In this document: in pieces, positions 1 to 10,599 of the stretch
Layout: each line of letters starts with the position of its first letter
Position numbering within the stretch: position 1 is the first letter of the stretch
Origin: Gracilariopsis chorda
Taxonomy: Eukaryota; Rhodophyta; Florideophyceae; Gracilariales; Gracilariaceae
Length of the DNA stretch: 64,000 nt
NCBI GenBank assembly: GCA_003194525.1
Contig: NBIV01000051.1
Coordinates: forward strand, 62,001 to 126,000
Reading direction: 5' to 3'
Position numbers and translations under genes: made by a program
Notes under the pieces: generated by a model
Told to the model about the DNA's origin: nothing
What the model saw: only the letters and a program-made list of their open reading frames with translations
Database searches by the model: none

Positions 1-84
1 CAATGGGAGACTTCCACGTGTTTGGTCGGATGACACCCGGGGCTATTTGTCGTGAGCAAATCAAGTTGATTTGTACTCGCGATT

Positions 85-899
85 TGAAGTGCAACCGCTC
101 GTGATGGCACTAAATCGCCATTCCGGGTATTCCGGGTTGTTGCTCATTTATAAGTAAAGGGTGTACTTTTGCCGACGGATCGGATTGTGCACGTGGCAAG
201 GGCTTGGCCTGATGCGCCGTAACAACGGAATCTGCGCGTGTTACACGGGTACACCACAGTAGTGGATAGCGGCCTAGATACAACTTATTTATTTATTTAG
301 CTATTAAATTGGGTAGTCTACTGTACTTAGTGCAGCGGCGGCCGCTGCTGCACCTCAGTAAACTTCCCCAACAAGGGTGTTCTACTCCGAGAACTTGGCT
401 CTGAATGCTCTCGCCTTCGGTGATACTAAACTTCATTGCGGAGAGGTATTCCGTTGCACACGGCTCGCTCACCCCCTTGCTCGCCTAGAACAGCCCATAG
501 TTGGGATAATATTACCCACTGTTGTGGTTTTCGCCATTGTATACGGTTTGTCCGGCCTTGTCACTTCGTGCCCGAGTCGAGTCCTTCTCGTGACTCGCAC
601 CCCTACTCCATTCTCTCCCCTTTTCCGTTTCCTTTTCCCTTTTTGGGCAGCTCTCACTGTCGTGGCTCATACCGACTTACCGTCGTGTGTGCACTACCGT
701 GTGGACATTTGCCTCCTTTAGAGCGATACCGAAAACCGGCTTCTAATTACCTTCCTGCGCTTGTCGCGAAGGGTGACCCCGATTTACAATCGGCTTCGCC
801 GTGTCAACCTTGGAAGGGCTCTTACACTGAGTTCAGCTCGTGAGAGGAAGATCCTGAACATCTTCGGAGCGTTTTCCCGCTTGCGGGCATTGCACTAAA
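85..899 (+). mobile_element. Solo LTR of the Gypsy 3 family (LTR1)
   Basis: Begins TGAAGTGCAA and ends TTGCACTAAA. A perfect 5-bp direct repeat CGATT flanks it at 80-84 and 900-904. The interior is a diverged relative of the repeats at 2136-2932, 14443-15238 (inverted) and 51330-52136 (inverted): shared blocks include CCACAGTAGTGG, AGTACTTAGTGC, CCAACAAGGG and a terminal GGGCATTGCAC. No internal retrotransposon sequence adjoins it, so it is a solo LTR left by LTR-LTR recombination. The last CA has drifted to AA. It is about 815 bp against 796-807 bp for the others and is the most diverged of the four. Confidence 0.8.
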
Positions 900-1907
900 C
901 GATTTGGCCCCGGGCTTTTCGGGGCAAAAATTTTTTCTCATTTGCTCACCGCGTGGGGCACCTTGGAACGACAGCAAAAAGGCAAAACTCCCAAATTTGC
1001 TAATTTGACATCCAGCCCGTGGAGACGCTCTTAGGAGTCACTGTAAATGTCTGGCTGTAAGCGTACTTTCCCGTAAGCTCCCTCACGGGTGGAATCTCAC
1101 CGACTGGTCTGGTAGTTAGAAGACTTATTTAGGCTAGCTACTACACCACACGGGTCTCTACCCTTGTAGGAGCAAGAAAGATGAGTAGAGGATAAGCAGT
1201 AAAGGATTATACGGTTGCCCTTATTCCAGCTGCTCACAGAAACTCTTGACAGCTCTGGTCTTCTCAGTCTATCCTAACTCTACAAACTATCGTACTCCAA
1301 ATTCGCCTACAGGTTCTATTTATCTTTATTGTTCTACACCTTCAGGAGCGCACTTACCGCTGTGCCAACGCAGAAAGACGCGCCTTTGGAGAAATAGTCA
1401 GTCACTGCAATGGCTCACACTGACCAATGCGGGGTGAGGGTTAGTGCCTGGAGGCTTACCCCACACAAGAGGTCAGCCAGAGCCGCCGGCGGTGATTTAT
1501 TGATACTCTTATCGTCAGGTTCAGTGAGACTTGTACATCTACACGTTTCACTGAACCGCTGGTACAGCCATACACACCGTCCCTCGCAGTTATGAGCAAA
1601 GTATCATGAATGCGTACTATTAGTATCTATCTCGATTAATTGACTAAGGATGCCATCCTTGAAAACCTTTTTGAGCAGGAAAACCTTGTAGGGAAAATCT
1701 GTACCAAATTGAAAAGGTATAGCAAGATCCATTCTATTCAAATCCGTACAATGGTACAACTGCTTCTTATTTCCGTTACAAGAATCAAAGAAAAAACAAA
1801 ATCCCAAATAGAAAAACACAAGCGTTAGAGAACATGTCAAAAAAAAGTCAAAGGTGACGATTTACGCCACACAGCAAACCCAATGTTTGCAGACAGTCTT
1901 GCCTCAA
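900..1907. other. Non-coding repeat-derived stretch left of Copia A
   Basis: No credible gene is visible. The stretch should hold the 3' LTR of Copia A, whose RNase H ends at 1908 on the minus strand, but I could not pair it with a second copy. The one recognisable piece is 1441-1586, which recurs in diverged form at 8985-9121. The remaining ORFs are short and resemble nothing I know. Confidence 0.4.
1441..1586. repeat. Dispersed repeat, copy 1
   Basis: About 140 bp shared in direct orientation with 8985-9121. Both hold TAGTGCCTGG, a CCCACACA(A/C)GAGGTC block, TTTATTGATACTCT, CTACACGTTTCACTGAAC and GCTGGTACAGCCATACACAC. The two copies differ at many positions. They flank Copia A on both sides, so they may be remnants of its LTRs, but this is not proven. 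Confidence 0.6.
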
Positions 1908-3465
1908 CTAATTAGTAAACACTTCTGCACGCTTCATTTCAGTTCGCACGTATTCCATGCAAATAATGCCATTCGTCACCAATTCTTTAACATGGTAGAA
2001 CTTCAGAGCTATATGTTTGTTACGCTCAGACGTCCGGGCAGTGTGGACGACTGACAACACGGTGGAGCTATCACTGAATACCATAATGGTAAATAGCTCT
2101 TCCGGTTTATCTCCAAAGATGGCTTCATTCAACATTGAAATGCAATGCCCTCAGGGAGGGATTCTTGGCACCTGGTTCATTTCCCGAATGTTTCGGTAAT
2201 CTGGTCATTGCATGAAGTACGACCACTAAATAGTGGATTCGACCCGTGGGACACGAAAGAGTCAATTGGCGGTTGGCCACAGTAGTGGGCATGAATCACC
2301 AAAGTGGAGTAGTTTACTTAATTCTATTTATTATTTTTACACCCATTTCTGGGATGGTTAGTACTTAGTGCGTCGGCAAGTTTCCGTTGCACCAGTACAA
2401 CTTCGCCAACAAGGGACCTCAACCTGGAAAACTGGCTTTAGACCTCACCACCTTCGCGTTTTTTCTACTTCTTTTCGGAGGGAAGTACCGTCTCACACTG
2501 GAAGTCTAACCCGCTTGCCTATCTAAAGGGCCCGGATATTTGGGCTGTTATTCCAACTGTGTTGGTGTTCGCCTTGTATAAGGTTTATTTACCGGCATCA
2601 CCATTTGTCTTCGTCACGAGACTTTTGACTCAGCTCCCCCTTATCTTTCCCTTTACAAGGTTGTTTTTCCACTACCCACGGCTCTTTTTCGCGCGTGCTA
2701 CTAACGTGGAAACCTCAACTCTCTATATTATGACCACCCCCATACACCGCCCTTGCGAAGACCCGATTCTTGCCTCAACCTCCCTGTACAAGTCGAGACA
2801 GGTGGCGCCGGCCTTACAACCCGACATAGTCGTGCCAATTCTGGGAGGGCTATACCCAACTGGGGTCACCTCTAACGAGGAAATATGCTGAACATCTTTT
2901 GGTGCACTCCCGCTTCCGGGCATTGCACTACAGTCATTTCCCAAAGCAATCTCCTTAGCCATGTCACAGCTTTTCTGCAGTTGGACAGTGCGATGTATTC
3001 AGCCTCTCCAGATGATGGGGCAGTCATCTTCGGCTTCTTTGTAGTCCAAACAGTGGGTGTTTCGTTTACCTTTACCAGTGAAACGGTTGCTGACTTTCTG
3101 GTGTCCTTGCAACTAGCGCAGTCTGCATGGCAGTACGCTTCCATCGGCGCATTGGCGCTTGATGAGAAGTGGAGGCAGTAGTCCTTCGTACCGTTCAGGT
3201 AACTTAGCACCCTTTTTGCAAGTCCAGCATGTCTCTTTCCAGGAGCATGCACTTCCCTCGCTAGCATTGAAGCTGCGAACATGATATCAGGCCTTGACTT
3301 CACAGCCAAATACGTCAAATAACCTACACATTTCCAGTATCGGGCGTGAAGCACAGTTGATTGACCTTCTTCGCCGCCCTTTCGAACCGTCAGATCGCAA
3401 GGGGTAGGAAACGAAGTATGCGCAGCATTGGAGTTCACTAATACGTAGTCCTCCAATGTCCTCAC
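1908..3465 (-). pseudogene. Copia A RNase H, split by a solo LTR
   Basis: The part at 3465-2933 carries the end of the RT palm (RPDIMFAASMLAR, AKRVLSYLNGT) and the RNase H core (a Y-C-H-A-D-C-A block where family members have DADWA, and SGEAEYIALS...WLRRLLWEM). The part at 2135-1908 carries the RNase H tail (SVVHTARTSERNKHIALKFYHVKE and VRTEMKRAEVF). The solo LTR at 2136-2932 lies exactly between them. If the LTR and one 5-bp duplication are set aside, the reading frame runs straight across, which pins the insertion point. The aspartate-rich metal site looks altered, so activity is unlikely. Confidence 0.8.
2136..2932 (+). mobile_element. Solo LTR of the Gypsy 3 family (LTR2)
   Basis: 797 bp, beginning TGAAATGCAATGCCC and ending GGGCATTGCACTACA. 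It closely matches the inverted copy at 14443-15238. The flanking 5-mers are AACAT (2131-2135) and GTCAT (2933-2937), matching at three of five bases, consistent with an old target duplication. It lies inside the RNase H gene of Copia A. It has a long AT-rich block near 2315-2340. Confidence 0.8.
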
Positions 3466-3952
3466 TGTAGTAGAATACTACGTTCTCTGGCCAAGTGGGG
3501 TATTAGTCTACCAGGTGGTAGTAGTGGCAGAGAGCCAGCCACTGGGGTGACAAACCACCGGGTCTACTAGTGACGCAGGCACCAACTGGCAGCGGGGGGC
3601 AATGGTCGGGTGTTATCTCAAGTCTCTACAGGTCGGGAGAATGGTAGGGGTGGCTTGGAGGCCTTTGGCGTCCCACTGGCTGCATATGGCGGCAAAAAGA
3701 CGGAGATGGTGCTTTCCTTTACTCTTCAGAGGTCAACAGCACCCGACCCAACTTATCTAGATGGCGAGGTGCTCTGAACTCCGGAACTATTCTAAAGAGT
3801 TAAGTAGAACTAGCCACGTAAAAAACTTATGGCTACAATTCCCTGGCACTTGCACTGTCCCCTGATATCCCCCGCACCGGGACCCAGCTTTTCCACGTGG
3901 AATATTTGGGCCAGCCATGGTCTGACCTCCGCCTGCCCACCCCCTTGGCTAC
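3466..3952. mobile_element. Solo LTR-like insertion in Copia A RT
   Basis: A 487-bp block separates the two halves of the Copia A RT/RNase H junction. It is bordered by a perfect 5-bp repeat CTCAC (3461-3465 and 3953-3957). It starts TGTAGTAG and ends GGCTAC, so the final CA is imperfect. Its length and opening (GGCCAAGTGGG followed by GGTAG..GTGGCAGAG) resemble the 477-bp LTR of Gypsy 2. I infer a diverged solo LTR of that group. The alternative is an unrelated short transposon. Confidence 0.55.
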
Positions 3953-3974
3953 CTCACTACTCCGCCTACCCGAT

Positions 3975-4965
3975 AGTCATTCTCCTACATTCAAGACATA
4001 TCTTTCTTGTGATACCCAAATTGCCTTTGCTGTCTCTGTCGATTTCCATCCCAATAAAAGACTTTGCTTCGCCAATAAACTTCACTTGAAAGAGTTTCTT
4101 CATCTCTTCCTTAAATTATTCCAGGAGAGATATTGAGTTCGGCAAAATTCGTACGTAGTCGACTAAAACCACGAGTATAATAAACCCAATACTTGACTTG
4201 TAGATGTAAAGTCGGCTGTCCGTTCGCGACTGCCGAAGTTTTAGCTTTAGCAGCTCTGAATTGAACTGCGATCTCCAGATGTTTTCGGCTTGTTTTGCAC
4301 CATACATCGAATTCAGTAGTAGGCAGACCTTTCGATGTTGGTATGACGAGCCCGACGCATTGGTAGGCTGTTTCAATATTAATGGCTCGTCCAGGTCTCC
4401 GTATAAGTAAGCGTAACTTAGATCCAAGGTTTCCTTTATTAAACCTTGCTCTGCCATTTTCGCCAGCCCGAGTCGGATTGTCTCTAGCATTACTACGGGG
4501 GTGTACAACTGTCCAGGTCGTAACCCAAGTACGGCTCTTGTTTGTTTCCTCGGACCACACATCGAGCCTTTGGCAGTAACTTCAGTGGCTTGCTGGTTAT
4601 ACGCTTCGCGATGAACGTCCACAGAAATGGCAGTGGTTTCATTTCCGGTCCACCGGCTTCCACGTCTTTCTACTGGTTAGAGCCTCGTACTCCCTATCGA
4701 TTGCATCAGCCCACTTCGAAATGTTGCGTGCATCTCTAAAGGTCTTTGGAACGATTAGTACCTGTTCCTCGTTGTCATACCTTGCCGTTGATACCAAGCA
4801 CTGGACTAGAGATGCGTCCATATATTCCTCGCTGGCATCTCTTATTTTGCTCTTGGCTTCTTTTCGTCTCAATGAGGAGAAATCAATCAGTTGATTGATT
4901 GAAGGGATTCTTTCTTTTGTGACGCTGAAGTCTTGTCGTCTACATTTCACTACTATGCGAAGCAA
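3975..4965 (-). pseudogene. Copia A reverse transcriptase remnant
   Basis: 4965-4639 holds the RT N-terminus (PKTFRDARNISKWADAIDREYEAL). 4622-4116 holds the palm: LDLSYAYLYGDLDEPLILKQP, then LLLNSMYGAKQAENIW, then LVVLVDYVRILPN, where the catalytic YVDD box has decayed to LVDYV. 4116-3975 holds the FIGMEIDRDSKGNLGI strand typical of Copia RT. The segments lie in different frames. Confidence 0.8.
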
Positions 4966-5277
4966 AGGAATGTAGATCCGGTACAGAGTGCGTACGCTTT
5001 TAATTCCAACAAATTGTCGGGGAAGTGCGCGAGGCAGGAGCTTTTTGTTGGGAACAGTCTCTGACCTGTATATAAATGCATATCTCTTCTTTCCAAACTT
5101 CAGAAGTCTCGAGAAGTCAGGCTTTTTCTTGGACCATGGTTTCTAGGGAATCTGCATACGTACACGAGAGTTTGGTAGGCGGTTACGTATCCAGTTTGCG
5201 TCGGATATCGCCTATTCCCATAGTTCTAGTGGGAGTTGTAAAGCGTGCAGAAATTTCCGTGCAGTTTTCGAAAGGTA

Positions 5278-6596
5278 TTAAATGGTCTTTTCTGCTGCTC
5301 CATTCGATTGGTGGGCGTACGGTCGAGTGTAATCCAGAACGATTCCATTTTCTGACGCATATGTGATGAAGTCGTCAGATCGGTTCTCACCCGTCCCGTC
5401 AAGACAAATGCAGTAGATTATATGGCCTCGTAACTCGTTCTCTCTGTGCCAGCCTTGTCCCATCTTATGCAAGAGAAGAACTGCAGTTTGCTATCCATAA
5501 AGTATACAGATGACAGTCTTGTTTTGTCATCAAAGAGAACCTGCGTATACCTCGAGGCTTGTAATGAAGGTGGGGTGATCGGGCCAGTAAGGTCTGTATG
5601 CACCAGTTCTAGGGGCTTCGTGGCCGTTGACGCTGAGGGTTCCATGGCAGGCCGTTTTGTACCTGCTTTAATGCAGTCTGAGCATTGGATGTTATATACC
5701 TCGGAGTGTAAGAAGTTTGGGATTCCTTTCGATTGTTCTGAAAAAGACAAGAGCATATCCCTTCCTGTGTCACGTCTGTCGTGCCAGTCTTTCGCAGTGT
5801 CACCTGGGCACGTGGTTGCCGTTTGTGCTCTTGGCGGAGGAATAGGGTTCAAAAATGGATATAGTCCGTCCCTCTGTTGTGACCGGTAGAGTACATCACT
5901 AGAGTTCGGATGTTTGATGAGGAAGCACGTGGACTTTGACTTGTTCAAGAATTTTACCCGAGTATGCTGTGCCAGGATTGAGAGTAGAATGAGGTTAGAG
6001 TTAAGATATTGTGTGTGTTTTGCGGGAAGACTCAATCCATCTCCCAATGGGAGCCTTATTGTTCCGTATCCTTCAATCCTGGAAATGCGGTCGCATATGC
6101 AAACTGTTTGGTCTCCAGCATGGTGAGAGTCCCAGAACAATGATTTGTCGTTGACAAAGACATGTGTGGCACCACAGTCGAGCCATGTGTTCACTTTACT
6201 TTCAAAGCAGGAATGCATAGCCTTAGCAATTGTCACTAAACCTCGTGGCTGTCGTTCAGTGTTATATCGTTGGCTATTGTTTCGGTTTGGGTTTTGTTCA
6301 TGCCTGTTTGAGCCCCATGGTCTCTGCTTTCTGTTCTTGTTTCTCCTTAGGAAAGGATGTCTTTCGCGTTTAGGATGTCTGTTATTTGCGCGGTCCATCG
6401 TTCTTTTTACTCTGTATTTGGCGCAAATATGTCCTAGTTTACCACAGTTCCAGCATCTGACATTCTTGGATTTGAATGTAGATTTTTTTGGTCCGGCGTG
6501 ACATATCTTGGCTGCGGTGTACGGATTTTGTTGCGCTTTATTTGTTTGCTGTAATTCAGAAGTAGTTGCGGACTTTCGATGCTTTCTTCTGTCCAT
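5278..6596 (-). pseudogene. Copia A gag zinc knuckle, protease and integrase
   Basis: The 392-residue frame 6596-5418 contains a retroviral-type zinc knuckle (CWNCGKLGHICAKY, where the final Cys of CX2CX4HX4C is Tyr), a protease motif DCGATHVFVND (family DSGA), the integrase zinc-binding approach (CSDCIKAG) and the first integrase Asp (LVHTDLTGPI). The integrase core continues in 5472-5278 in another frame with ENGIVLDYTRPYAHQSNGAAEKTI, carrying the third acidic residue. The frame break and the weakened knuckle show it is non-functional. Confidence 0.85.
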
Positions 6597-7171
6597 TTCA
6601 GAACGTACGAGGAAAGCGACGTGATCGTATTACATGTTATTGGCGTGGGCTAGGAGAGTGATAGCCATTAGAGATTCGGGAGTGTTCTAAGTAGGCAAGC
6701 GGTGCATTCGGGATCATGTAATCGATCTCCTATGCGTGCAAGCTCTAAGAACATGGTTTCCATGTCGTTTAGGTGCTTCTGTATATCGTCACTATCATGG
6801 AATATCATACGGCTTAGACGTTGACGAAGTTCCATCTTGGACTGGATGTTGTCCTTCTTTTAGGTTGAATCCAACTTCCATACTTCTAATGAGGTGCAAT
6901 GCCATCGTTATACTAGGTCTGGGACGGCGACGATGGGTTGTGTGCCTAAAGTTTTTACGATAATAGATCGTTTTTTCCTGTCGGCATTGTCGCAGCGCTT
7001 TTGCGCTTGAGCAGTACTTTGTATCTCTATGGGTTGCTCTTGTGTGAGCAATAACAGTGCTTGTGAGGCGTGCATCAAGTCGTGAGCGTATATCCGCAAT
7101 TCATAGTAGTCTGCGTTCCCTTGTAAGCAGGGGACGCGTCTTGTATCTGTAACCCGATCCCCATCCATCAC

Positions 7172-8984
7172 TAAAAGACTGGCAGAGAGAGAGGGGAGTA
7201 GTAATGTTTTATCTTCACCAGTCCCATACCTGGAAAGGGATTCTTCGTGGCAGGGACAGTGGCAGGAGGTGCTATCTCCGAAGGTCCTAAAGGTCAGACC
7301 TCTGACTCCGGGTTAGAATGTCCCAGTGAGTTGTGATTTTCTGCAGCCTGACAAGTTCTGCGCAAACCAGAACTTAGTGCGCACTTTCCTACGGAACGTC
7401 CAGGAGAGGTTACGAACAGGGGATATGTTTTCACCAGTAAACCTCCTCTAGGTACTTGCGGATACTTGCTCGGCAAGGGTTTCTATGCTATCAATAACCA
7501 CGATATAGTCCGGACTGAACGATGAGACACCCTGTCTCCTAGTATTCGCCGAGCACACCCCCGTAGAACCGGTTATACGGTGTGATTACTAACTCTCAGA
7601 TTACTTCAAGTCCCCCCTCGATTCTCTGCTGATGTTGAGCTTTCGATATCGGCGGTCAGAGTGCCAACGTCTACGTAGAGCTAATGGCAACCGAGAATTT
7701 TAATCACAGACGCAAGCTTCCCTTCTGTTGAGTGCTCAACTCCACACAGCTTCCGGTGGAGTGGCGGACCCAAGTTTTCATGTTGTGGAGGTAGCGTCGA
7801 ATTGCAATGCGTACGCAGACGGCTGGGGTGTAGAGTTGTTAATTCAGCGCGGGGGTGGGGATCGTGTAGTAGTAGCAAAGAGTTGCAGCGTAGAGGATTC
7901 AGGTGGTAGGTCCAGACGCCAAACCAAATGAGAGGGTTGTCCAACGACACGGGGATGTTCAAGAAGCCTCCAGTGTACACGCATCTACGCAGCGCGGGAA
8001 CGAGGGGAAGGGAGCAGGGGTTTCTTTCCGGTTGATCACAATTACGCGAGGTTTCGTCGGTGAATGAAAAGTGGGAGTAGAAACACAACGTCCAGTTTGC
8101 TGAGAAGACGCGTGGTTCTCGGCAACGTACGCAGTAAATTTGCGCAGCAAGAACCAAGGCCAAAGAAGAGCAGAGTGAGCACGACGATAACTTCAGATAC
8201 GCAGACGTAAGCACGACACGGCTCCAGCTGTGCAGGAGCTCTGAGGAATTGGAAGAAGTCCAGCAGCGTCGACGGTACGACACTGTAGGTGGCCCCAGCA
8301 ACCAAGATGGCAGTTACCGAGATCACGTGCAGTCCAAGCTGAATCGACGTTGCGCAAGAGCTGGTGACCAGCGTCGTTGATTCGAAAGAGAAGGGCGTCG
8401 GTTACAGCCTCGGTGGTGCGTGGGCGCAAAAGGGCAAGCAAGGTAGGTAGAGAGAAGAGAGAGAAGGAACGCGTAAGATCAAGAACGGTTTGCCAGAGTA
8501 TTTTCACGAATGGTTCCTTTGTTGATCAGTTGTCACCCACTTCTCGAAATAAGATGAAGTCCGTAGTTTGCAGAAATGGAAAACTTTTTCCCCCAAATCT
8601 GCAAGTGAGGTTGTGAATTAAAAGCCAACTCCAATAAAAAGCCAAGTTCGAGAGCGCGTTGACTTGTTGAACGCATAAAGGAAGCTGATGAATGCGAGGT
8701 TTCGGAGAGAGATTGGGCACAAATGCAGACGTGGGTGTGCTGTGCCACGCAAGTGAGAGCGCAATGATGGAAGTAGCTCTGTCACAAAAGGGTACACTAA
8801 TGCTGATGTAGTTTCCAAAGACTGGCGACCAAAAGTTCTCCAAGTGGGTGAACAGTTGAGGATGCGTCCGGTGGAGTGCGTGCGTGCGCTCAGAGGGGAT
8901 TAGAAAAGAAAACGGAAATTGAAGCGCGGTGAGAACCCAGTGTGGGAGTCTTTCACCGCGATGCTACCATGAAAAACGCGGGAT
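7172..8984. other. Region between Copia A and Copia B, no firm gene
   Basis: 7231-7680 may be the 5' LTR of Copia A (TGGAAAGGG edge next to the gag leader), but no partner was found. 7681-8843 on the minus strand has several overlapping frames with hydrophobic stretches: 8843-8526, 8507-8193, and 8326-8042 with a VTAILVAGATYSVV segment and a VIVVLTLLFFGLG segment. They could be the remains of a membrane-protein gene broken by frameshifts. I recognise no family, and composition alone could produce this. Confidence 0.3.
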
Positions 8985-9121
8985 AGTGCCTGGCAGCTTC
9001 CCCCACACACGAGGTCTGCCAGAGCCGCTGGCAGTGCTTTATTGATACTCTGACCGTCAGGATCAATGAAACGTGTACGTCTACACGTTTCACTGAACGG
9101 CTGGTACAGCCATACACACAC
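8985..9121. repeat. Dispersed repeat, copy 2
   Basis: Direct, diverged copy of 1441-1586 (see there). It ends about 10 bp before the target duplication of Copia B, so Copia B landed right beside it. Confidence 0.6.
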
Positions 9122-9135
9122 ATCGGATTTGTGGC

Positions 9136-9415
9136 TGTGATAAGTTGCGCACGTGTCGAAATGATATCAGAGGGTACATCTGAATTGGTCATAGCACGAC
9201 ACGACAGCTGACAAAGTGAAAGTTCAGACGAAAGACGCTTATGCGATGAGAGCAAAGGCGCGTGCGTGTGATATATAAGGAGCCGAATTGTGCGAAGTAA
9301 AGAGAGGAGAGGGCCAAGCAGGAACGAAGGCGGAATCCAAGCAATTATGCTTTCCACAGTGTCCTTAGATTACTTAACATCTCGTGCAATTAAAATAGCG
9401 TCTACACATTCCACA
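9136..9415 (+). repeat. Copia B 5' LTR
   Basis: 280 bp, TG...CA. It matches 14029-14214 plus 17373-17487: both have TGCGCACGTGTCGAA, the CGACAGCTGACAA block, GACGCTTATGCGATGAGAG and, after the split, GGAGAGGGCCAAGCAGGAAC. The LTR pair has many substitutions and an indel of about 20 bp, so the insertion is old. Confidence 0.9.
9272..9278 (+). promoter_or_regulatory. TATA box of the Copia B 5' LTR
   Basis: TATATAA followed by GGAGC, conserved at the matching place in the 3' LTR (about 14186). The position, about 137 bp into the LTR, fits a U3/R promoter. Confidence 0.6.
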
Positions 9416-9431
9416 GTTATGGGCCCAGCGC
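9416..9431 (+). other. Copia B primer-binding site (half initiator tRNA-Met)
   Basis: GTTATGGGCCCAGCGC directly follows the CA of the LTR. It is complementary to the anticodon stem-loop of eukaryotic initiator tRNA-Met (GCGCTGGGCCCATAAC), not to a tRNA 3' end. Drosophila copia is known to prime from a 5' half of this tRNA. The same site recurs at 44353-44369 in Copia C. Confidence 0.75.
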
Positions 9432-9628
9432 AATATTCATCAACAAATATGCTTGAACCATCCCGATTGGAATCCAAAACTGACAAGTATCTATGGCGAC
9501 AGGGTGTCAGATTATGGGCGAAAAGAGTACTCGAGTAGGCTGAAGGAGGAGATAATCGAGCCAAGGGAGTAGCCAACACTCTATGTCTAACCATATACTC
9601 ATGCATGAACTACGGATATTAACAACTC

Positions 9629-10500
9629 ATGAACAGGTACGTAGATGCAGGAGAATTCTGCATGGGCACGAACAACAACATACCGAACGAAAAACGGCTT
9701 CCAGAGTTGGAAACGGTTATCAGCATGGTTGCTAAAGATTCGGTATCAGATTCTGTAAGGCCTAAGTTCAAGATGGTGAGGACAATTCACAACTGCATAA
9801 GAGGGGATAAACAGAGCTTTGGTAGATATGCAGACCGTTTCTACGGTCATGCACAAGCATACCTCAATCTATGCGGAGGAAGAGATGATGGTCAGGATAG
9901 TCAGACTTCTGCGATGATTTTCTTGGAAAACGCGAACCTCTCAACAGTCAATTTCAATAACGTTGTATCTACGCTAGTTGCAGCCACAATAATCAAACCC
10001 AGATCTACTGAGAAGCACCACAGTATATCAGACACAACGCTAGTCTACTGAAAAAGGCCATAGTGAAGATCGTAGATCTTAGCAGACAACCAATTGAGTC
10101 AGATACTAACGTAACCCAAGAAACGATAGCAGAAAAACCCAATCTCCAAGAATTCAGAGAATGCTACCGAACTATTGAGAACATTATGAACTCAAACAAC
10201 TTTTGTATGACTGAAAAATCAGAGGTATCCTTTATACGCCTGAAGGATGCAGTGACAATCATCAAAGATCTACAAACGGAATGCAATGAAGACGATAATG
10301 CGACTCCTGATTCAACAGAAGCAGGGAGACTCATGAAGAATATGATTGCCGGTAGAGGGTACCAGACATCTGGATTACATTAAAAGCGAAGACATTTTCG
10401 TAAGAAACGAAATTGTTTGGCATGCGGTATGCCAGACCATCAATGGAAAGATCGGAAATGTGAGATGCATCCGCTAAATAGAAAGAGGCCAAACACCGAA
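9629..10500 (+). pseudogene. Copia B gag remnant
   Basis: Frames 9629-10051 and 10063-10383 carry a charged, helical gag-like stretch. A variant zinc knuckle follows at about 10412-10460 (CLACGMPDHQWKDRKC, CX2CX4HX6C). Stops separate the pieces. The assignment rests on its place between PBS and protease and on the knuckle. Confidence 0.6.
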
Positions 10501-10599
10501 CCAGATTATCAGTAGTGGAATAAGAAGTATAAGACAGACGATGAACCCGATGATTCTGACAGAACCGAAGGCCCAAAGCAGCAACAGAAGCAGTATTTT

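Larger units (their letters stand above)
1908..7171 (-). mobile_element. Copia A, decayed Ty1/copia retrotransposon
   Basis: Read on the minus strand, the order is gag, protease, integrase, reverse transcriptase, RNase H, which is diagnostic of Ty1/copia. A gag start lies near 7171 (a VPCLQG...YYELRIYAHDL-like N-terminus, ending near 6908). Zinc knuckle, protease and integrase are in 6596-5278, RT in 4965-3975 and RNase H in 3465-1908. Frameshifts and stops separate every segment, so the element is dead. Two solo LTRs (2136-2932 and 3466-3952) have landed inside it. A possible 5' LTR edge is at 7231 (TGGAAAGGG, preceded by a PBS-like CCAGTCCCATACC), but I could not match LTR pairs. Confidence 0.85.

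Noticed and set aside
907-932. GC hairpin followed by A and T runs, resembling a bacterial terminator
   Set aside because: The window is eukaryotic and transposon-derived; the hairpin is short and lies at a solo-LTR flank with no gene upstream.
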